A DNA stretch of 64,000 bases from Spirosoma aureum (GTDB lineage Bacteria; Bacteroidota; Bacteroidia; Cytophagales; Spirosomataceae). This document shows, in pieces, positions 7,662-17,388 of this stretch. Location of the stretch: assembly GCF_011604685.1 (NCBI RefSeq), contig NZ_CP050063.1:5230501-5294500 (forward strand), in the 5' to 3' direction. The notes beneath the pieces are model-generated. The model had not been told where the DNA came from and ran no database searches. It saw only the letters and a list, made by a program, of their open reading frames with translations. How positions within the stretch are numbered: the stretch's first letter is position 1; each line of letters starts with the position of its first letter. Made by a program: the position numbers and the translations under genes.

Positions 7662-8951
7662 TTGGAACCCTACGCTTTACTCTTTGGTGCTTTACTTGCT
7701 CTGGTGCTGGCTGGCTTTTTCTCGGCTGTCGAAATGGCCTATGTATCGGTCAACCGTTTATATTTTGAGCTCCACAGTAAACAAGGTCCATTAGGCGAGA
7801 AACTGGTGTCTGGTTTCCTCAAGAATCCGATTCTATTTGTTGGAACCACGTTAACCGGCAATACGCTCTTTCTGGTCCTCTACGCCGTATTGGGGGTTAC
7901 AGCCCTGAATCCGCTGTTAATGGCCATTTTGCCCGCATCCTGGGCAGAGCATCAGTCTGTTTTCATTACCATTGAGACCCTGATTCTAACGATCATCTTC
8001 CTGCCACTGGCCGACTATTTACCGAAGAGTTTGGCGTTAATTCATCCCGATCGATTTCTGGAGGCACTGGCCGTACCGCTCTGGGTCATTTACAAAGCGA
8101 TTGCTCCACTCGTGCGTGTGCTCGTCGGAACGGCCCGGTTCCTGATCCGCTATATGCTGGGGAAACGAAACCCGGAAATCCGACCCGTGTTCGGCCTGAC
8201 AGACCTCAATCATTACCTTCAGCAACTGAATCAGAAATCGGATACTGAAGAAGAGCTTGAAATCGATACGCAGATTTTCAACAATGCCATTGAATTCCGC
8301 GATGTACGTGTCCGTGATTGTCTTGTTCCAAGAACCGAGATTACGGCCATTGCGGCCGATGATACGGTCGAGGAACTTCGGCAGGCATTTCAGGATAGTG
8401 GTCACTCGAAGATTATTGTTTACCGGGATACTATCGATGATGTTGTTGGCTATTGTCATGCGTTGGCTCTGTTCCGAAAACCCGCTACGGTAGAAGAAAT
8501 CATAACGCCAATCATTACCGTACCAGAAACCATGCCTGCTCAGGATCTGCTACTTCGCTTTTTGTCGGAACGCAAAAGCCTGGCGCTCGTCGTCGATGAA
8601 TTTGGTGGCACGGCAGGTATTGTCAGTGTAGAGGATATGGTTGAGCAAATCTTTGGTGAGATTCAGGACGAGTACGATACCAACGAAGACTGGACCGAAC
8701 AGCAGATCGACGACCATACCTGGTTATTGAGTGCCCGTCATGAAATCGACGACCTCAACGAAACCTACGGCTGGTCTATTCCCGAAGGAAGCTATGATAC
8801 CCTGGGTGGTCTGATTTTAGAGACGAACGAAGATCTGCCTCAGGTCGGTGACGTGATCGAACTAGCCCCGTTTTCATTTACCATCGTTTCAATGGACGGC
8901 ACCCGGATCGATACGGTGAAAGTCCGACTGAATCCGAATTATAAAGAGTAA
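7662..8951 (+). CDS. CNNM/CorC-type membrane protein with CBS pair (GldE-like)
   Basis: The 429-residue protein has three parts. An N-terminal DUF21 membrane domain (residues 1-150) contains FSAVEMAYVSVNR and the PLADYLPKSLAL helix. A CBS pair (about 208-335) begins RDCLVPRTEITAI and contains SLALVVDEFGGTAGIVSVEDMVEQIFGEIQDE. A C-terminal CorC_HlyC domain (about 345-425) follows. Such proteins act in Mg/Co efflux or, in gliding Bacteroidota, as GldE. The start is a TTG at 7662, since an in-frame TAA lies 13 bases before it and the next ATG (7734) would remove part of the first membrane helix. It closes the ccm cluster, 76 bases after the small membrane protein. GldE versus a generic ion transporter cannot be settled here. 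Confidence 0.85.
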   Translation: MEPYALLFGALLALVLAGFFSAVEMAYVSVNRLYFELHSKQGPLGEKLVSGFLKNPILFVGTTLTGNTLFLVLYAVLGVTALNPLLMAILPASWAEHQSVFITIETLILTIIFLPLADYLPKSLALIHPDRFLEALAVPLWVIYKAIAPLVRVLVGTARFLIRYMLGKRNPEIRPVFGLTDLNHYLQQLNQKSDTEEELEIDTQIFNNAIEFRDVRVRDCLVPRTEITAIAADDTVEELRQAFQDSGHSKIIVYRDTIDDVVGYCHALALFRKPATVEEIITPIITVPETMPAQDLLLRFLSERKSLALVVDEFGGTAGIVSVEDMVEQIFGEIQDEYDTNEDWTEQQIDDHTWLLSARHEIDDLNETYGWSIPEGSYDTLGGLILETNEDLPQVGDVIELAPFSFTIVSMDGTRIDTVKVRLNPNYKE

Positions 8952-8991
8952 CGGTGCTTTTCCGCTCACTGATTCGTGACTCCCTGACGGT

Positions 8992-10899
8992 TCAGACAGG
9001 CAAATACACCTCGAAAGCTGCCCCTTTGCCCAGATGTCCATATGCGGTTATAGCGCCCCGGTGATTTTCGACCACGCGCCGGCAAATGGCCAGTCCAACT
9101 CCGGTTCCGTCGTATTGCTGCCGGTTATGAAGTCGCTGAAATACCTGAAAAATCTGTTCCGCATATTTATCCTCGAAGCCAATACCGTTGTCGGTTATTC
9201 TGACTCTGTAATAGGTTTGCGTTGAATTTAACTCAGCGGGTGCAGCTTCTCCAGAAACTGACTCACACGAAACATCAATTACAAGTGTCTTTTCCAGCAC
9301 TCTGAATTTGATAGCATTGGCGATTAAATTACTGAATAGCAGGTGCATCTGGGCAAAATCACCTCGAACAGCTGGTAAAGGGCCAACGGTCAGAATTGCA
9401 CCTGCCTCATGCAATGCCAATTCATATTCCGAACGCACCTCTGCAAATAACTGCTCCAGTAAAACCGTTTGAAAAGGAGCCCGATGCGTACTAATTCGTG
9501 AGTAAGCCAGTACGTCCTTAATGAGCGATGACATCCGTCCGGCCGCAGACTGCATCCGGGAAACAATGTCTTGCCCATACTCCGTAAGCTGATGCGAAAA
9601 CTGATTATGCAGGATGTCGCCAAAAGCCATGATTTTACGCAGGGGCTCCTGTAGATCATGGTTGGCAACATAAGCAAACTGCCGCAGGTTGTCGTTCGCA
9701 GTCTGCAGGTCACGGTTTGTCTGCTCCAATTGCTGCTGATGCGTTTTACTCTCTGTAATGTTGACCAGTGTCAGCACAATTCCATCGTCCCACTTAATAA
9801 CAGAAAGTTCATACCAACCCTTTAATTGATCGTAGTTATATTCCTGCTCAAAACGGGTTGGCTCTCCAGTTTCAATGACCTGAACATAGCGATCAAACAA
9901 GCCCGTTTCTATAACGTGCGGAAAGTAGCCAAGCATCGTACGGCCAATCACTTCTTCATCCGTTCGGCCGGGATTCTGGCGGTTCGCTTCATTCTGGGCG
10001 ACATAACGAAAATCTACGATTTTGCCTGTTGTTTCATCCCGTACGGCACTGAAGGCGATGATTGCATTTGATGATCCATCCAATACCGACCGCAACAGGT
10101 CGGCCTGTCGCTGATTTGCCAACTCAGCACGTTTGAGCGCCGTAACATCTATAAACGTGGCAATGACACCATCGCCAAACGGTCGGATACGGATATTATA
10201 CCAGCCATTATACTCACCTACAGGCAGATTAACTCCATTTATTCGGGCCGGTTCATTCGTTTCTGCCACGCGGATATGCCAGTCCAGAACACCGTTTATT
10301 CGGGCTCCCGGCCAGGCCAGACTATATAATTCACCGATCAGGCTTTCTTTTGACCGCTGCGTAATCCGCTCAGCATCAGCATTAAGATGAGTAAATCGAA
10401 AGTCGATAATCTTGTTAGCCTCATCCCGAACGGACTGCATGACCGCTATTCCCGTCTGTGTATTGTCTAAAATTGCCTGTAGAAGCGTCGTCTCATGCTT
10501 CTGGGCTAACTCCGCTTTTTTGCGATCATTAATATCAGTCCAGGAAGCCAGCACACAGTCCTCAAAGCGAGCCAGTGATTGAGCTACCCAGCTATCAGCA
10601 GCAGCAAAATGATGCTCGATGTGCATAGGCAAGCCCGATTCAACTACTTGCTTATAGTTATCAAAAATCACCCCACAATTTCCATCTGGATCGAGAGCAA
10701 GCATTGAATAAGTTAACAATTGTTCCTGCGTGAATCCGCTCAGAGCAGCGGCTCGTTCATTACAGCGGAGTACGCGAAAATCGCTTATTTGATCATTCTC
10801 ATTCCGAATAGCCTGACAAAGTAAAATACCATTGAGCGAATTCTGAAAGACGCTCTCCAGTAACGGATTGGGCGGATGAAGGTGTAAATCATGAGTCAT
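8992..10899 (-). CDS. Soluble multi-PAS sensor histidine kinase
   Basis: This 635-residue protein has no membrane segment, so it is a cytoplasmic sensor. Three PAS-like domains at about 14-128, 140-258 and 268-385 share an internal repeat: a VRDExxKIxDFR strand motif at 157-168, 287-298 and, degenerate, at 31-42. A coiled segment (385-405) leads to HisKA with the H-box VANHDLQEPLRKI and phosphoacceptor His414. HATPase follows with N-box (524-532), G1 DNGIGF (570-575) and G2 GTGVGLAI (598-605). The DLQEPLRKI H-box is typical of phytochrome-like and PAS kinases. No response regulator is adjacent. It converges on the gldE-like gene with a 40-base gap. Confidence 0.92.
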   Translation of the reverse strand: MTHDLHLHPPNPLLESVFQNSLNGILLCQAIRNENDQISDFRVLRCNERAAALSGFTQEQLLTYSMLALDPDGNCGVIFDNYKQVVESGLPMHIEHHFAAADSWVAQSLARFEDCVLASWTDINDRKKAELAQKHETTLLQAILDNTQTGIAVMQSVRDEANKIIDFRFTHLNADAERITQRSKESLIGELYSLAWPGARINGVLDWHIRVAETNEPARINGVNLPVGEYNGWYNIRIRPFGDGVIATFIDVTALKRAELANQRQADLLRSVLDGSSNAIIAFSAVRDETTGKIVDFRYVAQNEANRQNPGRTDEEVIGRTMLGYFPHVIETGLFDRYVQVIETGEPTRFEQEYNYDQLKGWYELSVIKWDDGIVLTLVNITESKTHQQQLEQTNRDLQTANDNLRQFAYVANHDLQEPLRKIMAFGDILHNQFSHQLTEYGQDIVSRMQSAAGRMSSLIKDVLAYSRISTHRAPFQTVLLEQLFAEVRSEYELALHEAGAILTVGPLPAVRGDFAQMHLLFSNLIANAIKFRVLEKTLVIDVSCESVSGEAAPAELNSTQTYYRVRITDNGIGFEDKYAEQIFQVFQRLHNRQQYDGTGVGLAICRRVVENHRGAITAYGHLGKGAAFEVYLPV

Positions 10900-11423
10900 T
10901 TTTAAAGAAGGTAAAGCGTAGGTACGGAATTATGTTTTTACAGATAAACACCTGCAAAGGCAGCAAACTATCAATTAATTGCTTGTTTGGCAAGTCGTTG
11001 ACCACAGATTTATGTTTTTTCAGATTAGTAGACAAATTCAAACGAATACCGGTCAGCCGGTAAAGTCCCGTCAATATAAAACTAGCCCGGTATTCAACAC
11101 GATCATGCTTTTTTGACTACGAGTTTTGCTAACGTTGCCCGGGTATAGGGATGAATCTTTGTATAGAATTTGTGCGCTTTTTGGCTAGCCTTATTTGAGC
11201 AAAAACCGTGTTATTTTATCACTACCTAATCGTATTGGCAGATTTTGGAAAGACTGGCTGCTTTTATTCAGGGGCTTTGGTGACTAACTAAAACCCGACA
11301 AATGGAAACGGCCTAAAAGCTCCAGACTCGCTTTTAGGCCGATAAAATTCATTCCTGACACCGTTTATTGTAATCAACGGATTCTTGTACTGCTCTCAGG
11401 CTTGCACAAGTTTATGCTATATA
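10900..11423. other. Intergenic region between the PAS kinase and leuB
   Basis: About 520 bases without a credible reading frame. It holds the 5' region of the kinase gene and the leuB terminator at 11309-11341. Nothing else was recognised. Confidence 0.6.
11309..11341 (-). terminator. Hairpin downstream of leuB
   Basis: Arms CGGCCTAAAAGC (11309-11320) and GCTTTTAGGCCG (11330-11341) are perfect complements with a 9-base loop, 83 bases after the leuB stop. The downstream T-run is short on the minus strand (CGTTTCC), so efficiency is uncertain. Confidence 0.7.
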
Positions 11424-12506
11424 TTAAAGGTCGTCCAGAGTAGTCAGCACTAGTTTACCGATAGCTTCCGTCCCTAGAATTTTATCAGAAGAAGTCTGAC
11501 TATCAGCAATGTCTCGAGTTCGATAACCGGCTTTTAATAGATTATCTACGGCCTTAATCACCATTTCCGATTCTTCTTTCATGCCAAACGATATATCCAG
11601 CAGCAATGCGGCAGACAGTATGGATGCAATCGGATTGGCGACACCTTTACCCGTAATATCATGTGCCGATCCATGAATAGGTTCGTACACGCCTGTGCCA
11701 TCACCAATGGATGCAGAAGCCAGCATCCCCATAGAACCCGCAATTTGCGATGCTTCATCAGTCAGTATATCGCCAAATAAATTGGCCGTAACAATCACAT
11801 CAAACCGACGGGGGTCTTTAATCAGCAGCATAGCCGTTGCATCGGCGTACTGATGTTCGACTTCTATGTCCGGATAGTCTAACGACATTTTCTGGACGAC
11901 TTCTCGCCATAAACGCCCGGTTTCCATAACGTTGGCTTTATCGGCAGAACAGAGCTTTTTTCGGCGGGTACGGGCAGCTTCAAACGCTTTGCGGGCAATA
12001 CGTTCTACTTCGTATCGGCTGTATTCGGCCATATCGTATGCGGTGTTCCCGTTATTTTTTCGTCCTTTTTCACCAAAATACACATCCCCGGTAAGTTCTC
12101 TGAAAAATAAAATATCGGCGCCTTTCAGCACTTCAGGTTTAATGCTGGATGCACCTAATAGCTCGTCAAATAGTTTTATGGGCCGCAAATTTGCATAGAG
12201 TCCCAGCTCTTTCCGCATTCTGAATAAACCTTGTTCAGGGCGCATTTGAGCCGTAGGATCATTATCGTATTTGGGATGACCAACAGCGCCAAATAATACG
12301 GCATCCGAATTCCGCATGGTTTCCAGAGCGTCATCGGTCAGTGGGCTACCCATTGCCTCGATCGATAAATGGCCGATCAACACTTCGTCGTATGTAAACT
12401 CATGACCGAATTTAGCGGCAATTTTCTCGACTACTTTTTTGCCAACTGCGGTTACTTCCTGTCCGATCCCATCGCCGGGAGCAATTACTATATGTTTTTG
12501 GGCCAT
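11424..12506 (-). CDS. leuB: 3-isopropylmalate dehydrogenase
   Basis: This 360-residue enzyme oxidatively decarboxylates 3-isopropylmalate to 2-oxoisocaproate in leucine biosynthesis. It starts MAQKHIVIAPGDGIGQEV and carries the substrate region GAVGHPKYDNDPTAQMRPEQGLFRMRKEL, whose RxxxxLxxxxxLR arrangement marks IPMDH rather than isocitrate dehydrogenase. Further on are the metal-binding block NLFGDILTDEASQIAGSMG and the NAD region EPIHGSAHDITGKGVANP. Length and start are normal. It stands apart from other leu genes in this window. A hairpin separates it from malate synthase upstream and another lies downstream, so it is probably its own transcription unit. Confidence 0.96.
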   Translation of the reverse strand: MAQKHIVIAPGDGIGQEVTAVGKKVVEKIAAKFGHEFTYDEVLIGHLSIEAMGSPLTDDALETMRNSDAVLFGAVGHPKYDNDPTAQMRPEQGLFRMRKELGLYANLRPIKLFDELLGASSIKPEVLKGADILFFRELTGDVYFGEKGRKNNGNTAYDMAEYSRYEVERIARKAFEAARTRRKKLCSADKANVMETGRLWREVVQKMSLDYPDIEVEHQYADATAMLLIKDPRRFDVIVTANLFGDILTDEASQIAGSMGMLASASIGDGTGVYEPIHGSAHDITGKGVANPIASILSAALLLDISFGMKEESEMVIKAVDNLLKAGYRTRDIADSQTSSDKILGTEAIGKLVLTTLDDL

Positions 12507-12548
12507 TGTCTTTGTTAATCAATAAAATAGAACACAATACGGTAGCCC

Positions 12549-12592
12549 TTCCCTCTCTAACAGGCTCATCGCGAAACCTGTAAGAGTGGGAA
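12549..12592 (-). terminator. Imperfect hairpin after malate synthase
   Basis: Arms 12549-12564 and 12577-12592 match at 14 of 16 positions with a 12-base loop. It lies 45 bases past the stop codon at 12637 and before leuB. There is no T-run on the minus strand, so it is a likely 3' end or stabilising hairpin for the upstream catabolic cluster. Confidence 0.6.
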
Positions 12593-12636
12593 AATCACTA
12601 CTAATAATGGATTTGTTTTAGGGTTTTATTTTCTGA

Positions 12637-14550
12637 TCAAGCCGAAACATCAGCCCGTTTTTCGTAGCCAGCAAAATCAAGATTTTCGGTGATGCGGGTA
12701 CCCTCCTGGGCTAATGTAGTCATGTATAACTCGATCCGGCTCTTCGCTGTATCCAGATCCGTATTATTGAGGTTGATATTCAACAAATCAATAAACCAGG
12801 GTGGTTTTACCTCGCTCAGAATGTACACATCCGCTATTTCGCGCGCAATGGGCAGCGTGGTAATTTTCGATGATTCATAGACATCTTTCGTATCGGCCTT
12901 CAGCAATTTATCGTACTCCTGGTCAAGCAATTTTTTATACAGAGCCTCCGAAAAAACTGCTCCTGCGCTGGTATCCGTTTCCGCATCAGCCTCGGTAATA
13001 ATTGCTCCTTTATGAACCCATTCCCAGAGAATGCTCAAGCGGATTTCACCGGTAGCCATATCCTCCATAAGATACAGGATATCATCATTGCCAAAGAAAT
13101 CGGCCGGTTTCAACGCAGCAGCCTGCATTCCCTGCCCGAAGGCATTTCCATACTGCAGCGCGACGCTCAGCAGGTTACGCGCCCCGCGAATATCGGTTGG
13201 CGCCGGTTCGATCAGAATTAGCCCATCGGCATCCTGCTGGGTGTAGGTAAGTCGTGGAAACTCACGTCCTAACTGATTGGCATCACCCACTTTCTCCCAA
13301 ACAGGCCGTACAATATGCACCATTTTCCAGTGAGCCACCCATTTTCCGCTCGCTCCTTCCCGTTGTTCACGCTCAGCACCGGCGACGGCTTTTTTCATAC
13401 TGGCCGACACCCCTTCTTCAGAACCCACGGGTATGTTAGGTTCCATCCCACCCTGCCAAAGGGCAAAATTGCCATTGATATCGGGCGTATTGACGGTCCG
13501 CCGGACGCGATCTTCGTAATTACGCATGTAGCCATACGTCATGGTAATGGCTTCAATGTTGGGATTGACGAAGTCTGTATCCCAGGCCATTGCATCGGAA
13601 ACGCTGTTGATGTAGTCCCAACGGCCTGTATTATAGCCCACGAAATGTTTGCCAAGGGCCGCCCGAATTTCCATCAACTGGTGGGTTGCTTCGAGTTGTT
13701 CGACCAGCACATACACTTTAATCGTGCCCGCTTCCAGACCAAGATGACCCTCAAGCGCATTAAGTAAACTGCTCCATACACCAGCTTCTTCGGCCGTCTG
13801 AATTTTGGGCAGGTACAACACAATGGACGATCTGTTTTTTTGCAGTTCTTTATAGTTGTTCACGACATAAAGCGTCGGATCAACAATGGAAGCTGCCATG
13901 GCCACCCCATCGGCATCCCGAATATGCCGGTCGTCGAGGTGAAGACCGCGGGCCCGAAAGATCTTGGTCGTGAAGTTGAGCTGCGATTCCCAGTCCGTGA
14001 CAATTTCACGCCCTAAAAACGACTTCGACCAGCGGTTCATTTCTTCAGCCACCTTCGCGGCTACTTTCAGAAACACCGGATCTTTATGAATGGCCAGTTT
14101 CAGATTCCGCTGATTATCGAGCGACATGGTCGAAATCTGCCCCAGGGCATCCTCGCCATCAAACATCCAGCCATCGGCCCCAGACAGCAACGCATAGGCT
14201 ACGTTACGAATGCTACTTTCGACGGGTGTATTGGGTTTAGCTGCGGGTCCTGTGCCCTGAATCCATTGCCGCTGCAAATCGACAGGGATGACAGAGCCTT
14301 CAAATTTTCCATCGCGCGCATCCTGAACCTTTATGTCTGTTCCCGGGATTGTGCTTTCCGGGTCCAGAAAAGTGATCCTTGTTTTATTTTGCTGACGTGC
14401 TGCCCGGCGCTGCATGCGGGTAGCCATGACCTCTTTAATTCGTTTGTTAAAGTGGGCCAATGCCGAAAGTGTCGAAAGTGCTTCGGGGGTATAAATGTCA
14501 GGATAAGCCTCTTTCAGGTTGTCGCGGATTATAAAATCGTTGTAGCTCAT
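12637..14550 (-). CDS. aceB: Malate synthase (A-type)
   Basis: The 637-residue protein condenses glyoxylate with acetyl-CoA to malate. Family motifs are visible: GADGWMFDGEDALGQ near 124-138, the active-site region YNTGRWDYINSVSDA near 309-323, MTYGYMRNYEDRVRRT near 344-359 and the KWVAHWKMV segment near 409-417. It is about 100 residues longer than enterobacterial AceB, mostly at the C-terminus. No aceA is adjacent. Instead it ends a minus-strand cluster with hydroxyacid, alcohol and aldehyde dehydrogenases and an MFS carrier. That placement suggests it receives glyoxylate from the local pathway rather than from the glyoxylate shunt; this is inference. Confidence 0.9.
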   Translation of the reverse strand: MSYNDFIIRDNLKEAYPDIYTPEALSTLSALAHFNKRIKEVMATRMQRRAARQQNKTRITFLDPESTIPGTDIKVQDARDGKFEGSVIPVDLQRQWIQGTGPAAKPNTPVESSIRNVAYALLSGADGWMFDGEDALGQISTMSLDNQRNLKLAIHKDPVFLKVAAKVAEEMNRWSKSFLGREIVTDWESQLNFTTKIFRARGLHLDDRHIRDADGVAMAASIVDPTLYVVNNYKELQKNRSSIVLYLPKIQTAEEAGVWSSLLNALEGHLGLEAGTIKVYVLVEQLEATHQLMEIRAALGKHFVGYNTGRWDYINSVSDAMAWDTDFVNPNIEAITMTYGYMRNYEDRVRRTVNTPDINGNFALWQGGMEPNIPVGSEEGVSASMKKAVAGAEREQREGASGKWVAHWKMVHIVRPVWEKVGDANQLGREFPRLTYTQQDADGLILIEPAPTDIRGARNLLSVALQYGNAFGQGMQAAALKPADFFGNDDILYLMEDMATGEIRLSILWEWVHKGAIITEADAETDTSAGAVFSEALYKKLLDQEYDKLLKADTKDVYESSKITTLPIAREIADVYILSEVKPPWFIDLLNINLNNTDLDTAKSRIELYMTTLAQEGTRITENLDFAGYEKRADVSA

Positions 14551-14609
14551 TCTATCTGAATTAGAAAGTTCGCAAAATGTGATTGATGGTTAAAAATGAA
14601 CAAGTAGGA

Positions 14610-15881
14610 CTATTCTTCCAGGAAGTTCAAATCCTTGCCAAATGTCTCCTCCATTTTCCAGAGGCCAAGAAACGCAATTGTAATCGTTATGAATCCTAAA
14701 AGTCCTGCTCCTGACACCAAACCGAGGTGATCTTTGAAGAGGAGAAATAAAGGCGTCATGATATTTATACTCCCTCTAACAAAATTGGGAACTGTTGTTG
14801 CAACCGTAGCCCGCAGGTTCGTACCAAATTGTTCGGCCGCAATCGTGACGAATAAAGCCCAGTAGCCAACCCCAAAACCTAGGCAGGAACATACGGCATA
14901 GAACATAACTGCCGAATGCAACGGCACAAATAAATACACCGTTATCAGCACGGCGGTCAGGACCAGAAAGAGAAACAAAATCTTTTTCCGGCTGCCAACG
15001 TATTGACTAAGAATGCCGCTGGACAAATCGCCGATGGCTAAACCAATGTATTCCCACATGACCGCTTTACCCGCTACAATGGGCACATCGACGTTTAAAG
15101 CTTTTCCAAATTCAGGCGAGAAAGTCATCAGGATACCCGCAACGAACCAGACGGGTAAGCCAATAAGAATGCAACGGAGGTATTTAAAAAACTGTTTTTG
15201 TGACGAAAATAAATGAAGGAAATTTCCGCGGGAAACCGATTGTTCCTTCACTTTCGTAAAAATACCGGACTCAAAAACGCTGACCCGCATCACCAGCAAT
15301 AACAATCCAAGCCCCCCTCCGATGAAATAAGCATTCCGCCAGGCAAATTGTTCGGCAATAAAATAAGCCAATACGGCTCCCAAAAGCCCCACAGATGCCA
15401 CCAATGATGTGCCGTATCCCCGAATTTCTTTGGGCAACACCTCCGCTACCAATGTAATACCAGCGCCTAGCTCGCCCGCCAAACCAATGCCAGCCACCAG
15501 CCGCAGTATTGCATATTGATCGACCGACGTAACAAATCCATTGGCAATATTGGCCAGCGAGTAAATTAAAATTGACCCGAACAATACAGAGAGTCGCCCC
15601 CGTTTATCGCCCAAAATTCCCCACAGAATGCCCCCAATGAGCAGTCCGCCCATTTGCATGTTGATCAGATAAATCCCTTGCGTTAGCATATCGGCATCCG
15701 AAACGCCTAAGTCTTTAAGACTCTGGACCCGGACAATGCTAAACAAAAGCAGGTCGTATATATCCACGAAATAGCCCAGGGCGGCAACGATAACCGGAAT
15801 CTGAAATAACAGGCGTAAGGTCGACGGTTTAGGGATCAATTTTACTTTTTGCGGATTGTCTTCGTAGATGGGCTCAATCAT
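14610..15881 (-). CDS. MFS metabolite transporter
   Basis: This 423-residue protein has twelve predicted membrane segments in two halves. The MFS loop 2-3 signature appears as GILWGILGDKRGRLSVLFGS near residues 83-102, with LVAEVLPKEIRGYGTSLVAS near 146-165, as in metabolite:H+ symporters. The frame is open to 15980, but that extension would overlap the aldehyde dehydrogenase gene and encode a non-hydrophobic leader, so ATG 15881 is preferred. This leaves 28 bases after the aldehyde dehydrogenase stop. It probably imports the small acid or alcohol used by the neighbouring dehydrogenases. The substrate is not readable from the sequence. Confidence 0.88.
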   Translation of the reverse strand: MIEPIYEDNPQKVKLIPKPSTLRLLFQIPVIVAALGYFVDIYDLLLFSIVRVQSLKDLGVSDADMLTQGIYLINMQMGGLLIGGILWGILGDKRGRLSVLFGSILIYSLANIANGFVTSVDQYAILRLVAGIGLAGELGAGITLVAEVLPKEIRGYGTSLVASVGLLGAVLAYFIAEQFAWRNAYFIGGGLGLLLLVMRVSVFESGIFTKVKEQSVSRGNFLHLFSSQKQFFKYLRCILIGLPVWFVAGILMTFSPEFGKALNVDVPIVAGKAVMWEYIGLAIGDLSSGILSQYVGSRKKILFLFLVLTAVLITVYLFVPLHSAVMFYAVCSCLGFGVGYWALFVTIAAEQFGTNLRATVATTVPNFVRGSINIMTPLFLLFKDHLGLVSGAGLLGFITITIAFLGLWKMEETFGKDLNFLEE

Positions 15882-15909
15882 GGTGATTTTCTCGTTTAAA
15901 CGCGTTTGT

Positions 15910-17388
15910 TTAGTTGATTCCCCCAAAGCACAGGTATTTGATCTCCATGAAGTAGTCCATCCCATATTTGGAGCCTTCACGACCTACACCCGATTCTTTG
16001 ATGCCTCCAAAAGGAGCCACTTCGGTTGAGATCATTCCTTCATTGATGCCCACCATGCCATAATCCAAAGCCTCGGCAACCCGCCAGCAACGCGCAATGT
16101 CTTTGCTATAGAAATACGCGGCCAGACCATATGGCGTATCATTCGCCAGCTGGATGACTTCCTGCTCGGAGGTAAATCGGGCAACGGGCGCTACCGGTCC
16201 GAAGACTTCTTCGCGGGCAATGATCATATCGGGCGTTATGTCGGTCAATACCGTCGGCTGGAAAAACAACCCGTCCATTTCTTTGCCGCCCACAATGACT
16301 TTCGCTCCTTTCGAAAGTGCATCTTCCAGATGGTGTTTGACTTTGTTTAAGCCTTTTTCGTTGATCAACGGTCCCATTTGGGCATCCGTATCCAGGCCAT
16401 TTCCGACGCGGAGAGCAGCTACCGCCTTCGAAAGTTTCTCAACAAATTCATCGTAAACCGCATCTTGCACATACAGCCGATTGACGCATACGCAGGTCTG
16501 GCCATTGTTCCGGAATTTGGAAGCCATTGCGCCGACGACTGCGGCATCGATATCGGCATCGTTGAAAACAATAAACGGAGCATTCCCGCCCAACTCAAGC
16601 GATATTTTCTTCAGATTCGACGCGCACTGGCTCATCAGGAGCTTGCCAATGGCCGTAGAACCCGTAAATGATAATTTACGTACGTTCCGATTTTCGCATA
16701 GTTCCAGACCGACTTCCGCATTTTTGGACGTCGTAACGGTATTGTAAACGCCCGGTGGGAAACCGGCTTTTTCGGCCAGATACGAAATGGCAAGTGCGGT
16801 AAGGGGTGTTTCGGACGGTGGTTTTACAACCACAGGACTACCGGCTGCCAGCGCCGGGCCTACTTTCCGGGTTATCATGGCCAGTGGAAAATTCCAGGGC
16901 GTAATGGCCGCGACGACACCAATGGACTGTTTGATGACAACCAGCCGCTTGTCTCTCGTATTGGCCGGGATAACGTCCCCGTATGTACGTTTCGCTTCTT
17001 CGGCAAACCACTCGATGAATGAGGCCCCGTAATCGACCTCACCCCGGCTCTCGGCTAATACCTTTCCACATTCCATCGTCATCAGCCTCGCCAGTTCGTC
17101 TTTATTCTCCAGAATCAGCGCAAACCATTTTTTTAGCAGGTTCGACCGTTCTTTGGCCGTCAGATCCCGATAAGCAGGCCAGGCGGCATGGGCAGCGTCG
17201 ATAGCCGCCCGTACATCAGCACTGCCCATGTCGGTTACGGTGGCCAATACCGAACCAGTTGCGGGATTGATTACATCAAAAGTTTCTCCGCTGGCGGCCT
17301 GGACCCATGTTCCGTTTACGTACGACTGTGTTCTGATCAGCGAATTGGTTTCCATAAGGCCGGGCGATGGGCTGGTTGAGTTCATCAT
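15910..17388 (-). CDS. NAD(P)-dependent succinate-semialdehyde-type aldehyde dehydrogenase
   Basis: The 492-residue enzyme has the full aldehyde dehydrogenase plan: oxyanion Asn166 in TPWNFP, cofactor site FTGSTAIGK (241-249), general base Glu265 in LELGGN and nucleophile Cys299 in NNGQTCVC. The second cysteine two residues on (Cys301) and the overall sequence point to the succinate-semialdehyde dehydrogenase (GabD) subgroup. Glycolaldehyde and lactaldehyde dehydrogenases are close relatives, so the substrate is open. Its ATG overlaps the stop of the upstream alcohol dehydrogenase (TAATG), a strong sign of translational coupling: the alcohol is oxidised to an aldehyde and then an acid. Confidence 0.9.
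   Translation of the reverse strand: MMNSTSPSPGLMETNSLIRTQSYVNGTWVQAASGETFDVINPATGSVLATVTDMGSADVRAAIDAAHAAWPAYRDLTAKERSNLLKKWFALILENKDELARLMTMECGKVLAESRGEVDYGASFIEWFAEEAKRTYGDVIPANTRDKRLVVIKQSIGVVAAITPWNFPLAMITRKVGPALAAGSPVVVKPPSETPLTALAISYLAEKAGFPPGVYNTVTTSKNAEVGLELCENRNVRKLSFTGSTAIGKLLMSQCASNLKKISLELGGNAPFIVFNDADIDAAVVGAMASKFRNNGQTCVCVNRLYVQDAVYDEFVEKLSKAVAALRVGNGLDTDAQMGPLINEKGLNKVKHHLEDALSKGAKVIVGGKEMDGLFFQPTVLTDITPDMIIAREEVFGPVAPVARFTSEQEVIQLANDTPYGLAAYFYSKDIARCWRVAEALDYGMVGINEGMISTEVAPFGGIKESGVGREGSKYGMDYFMEIKYLCFGGIN

Noticed and set aside
15882..15980. N-terminal extension of the MFS gene
   Set aside because: It overlaps the aldehyde dehydrogenase coding end and encodes a hydrophilic leader, so the ATG at 15881 is preferred.
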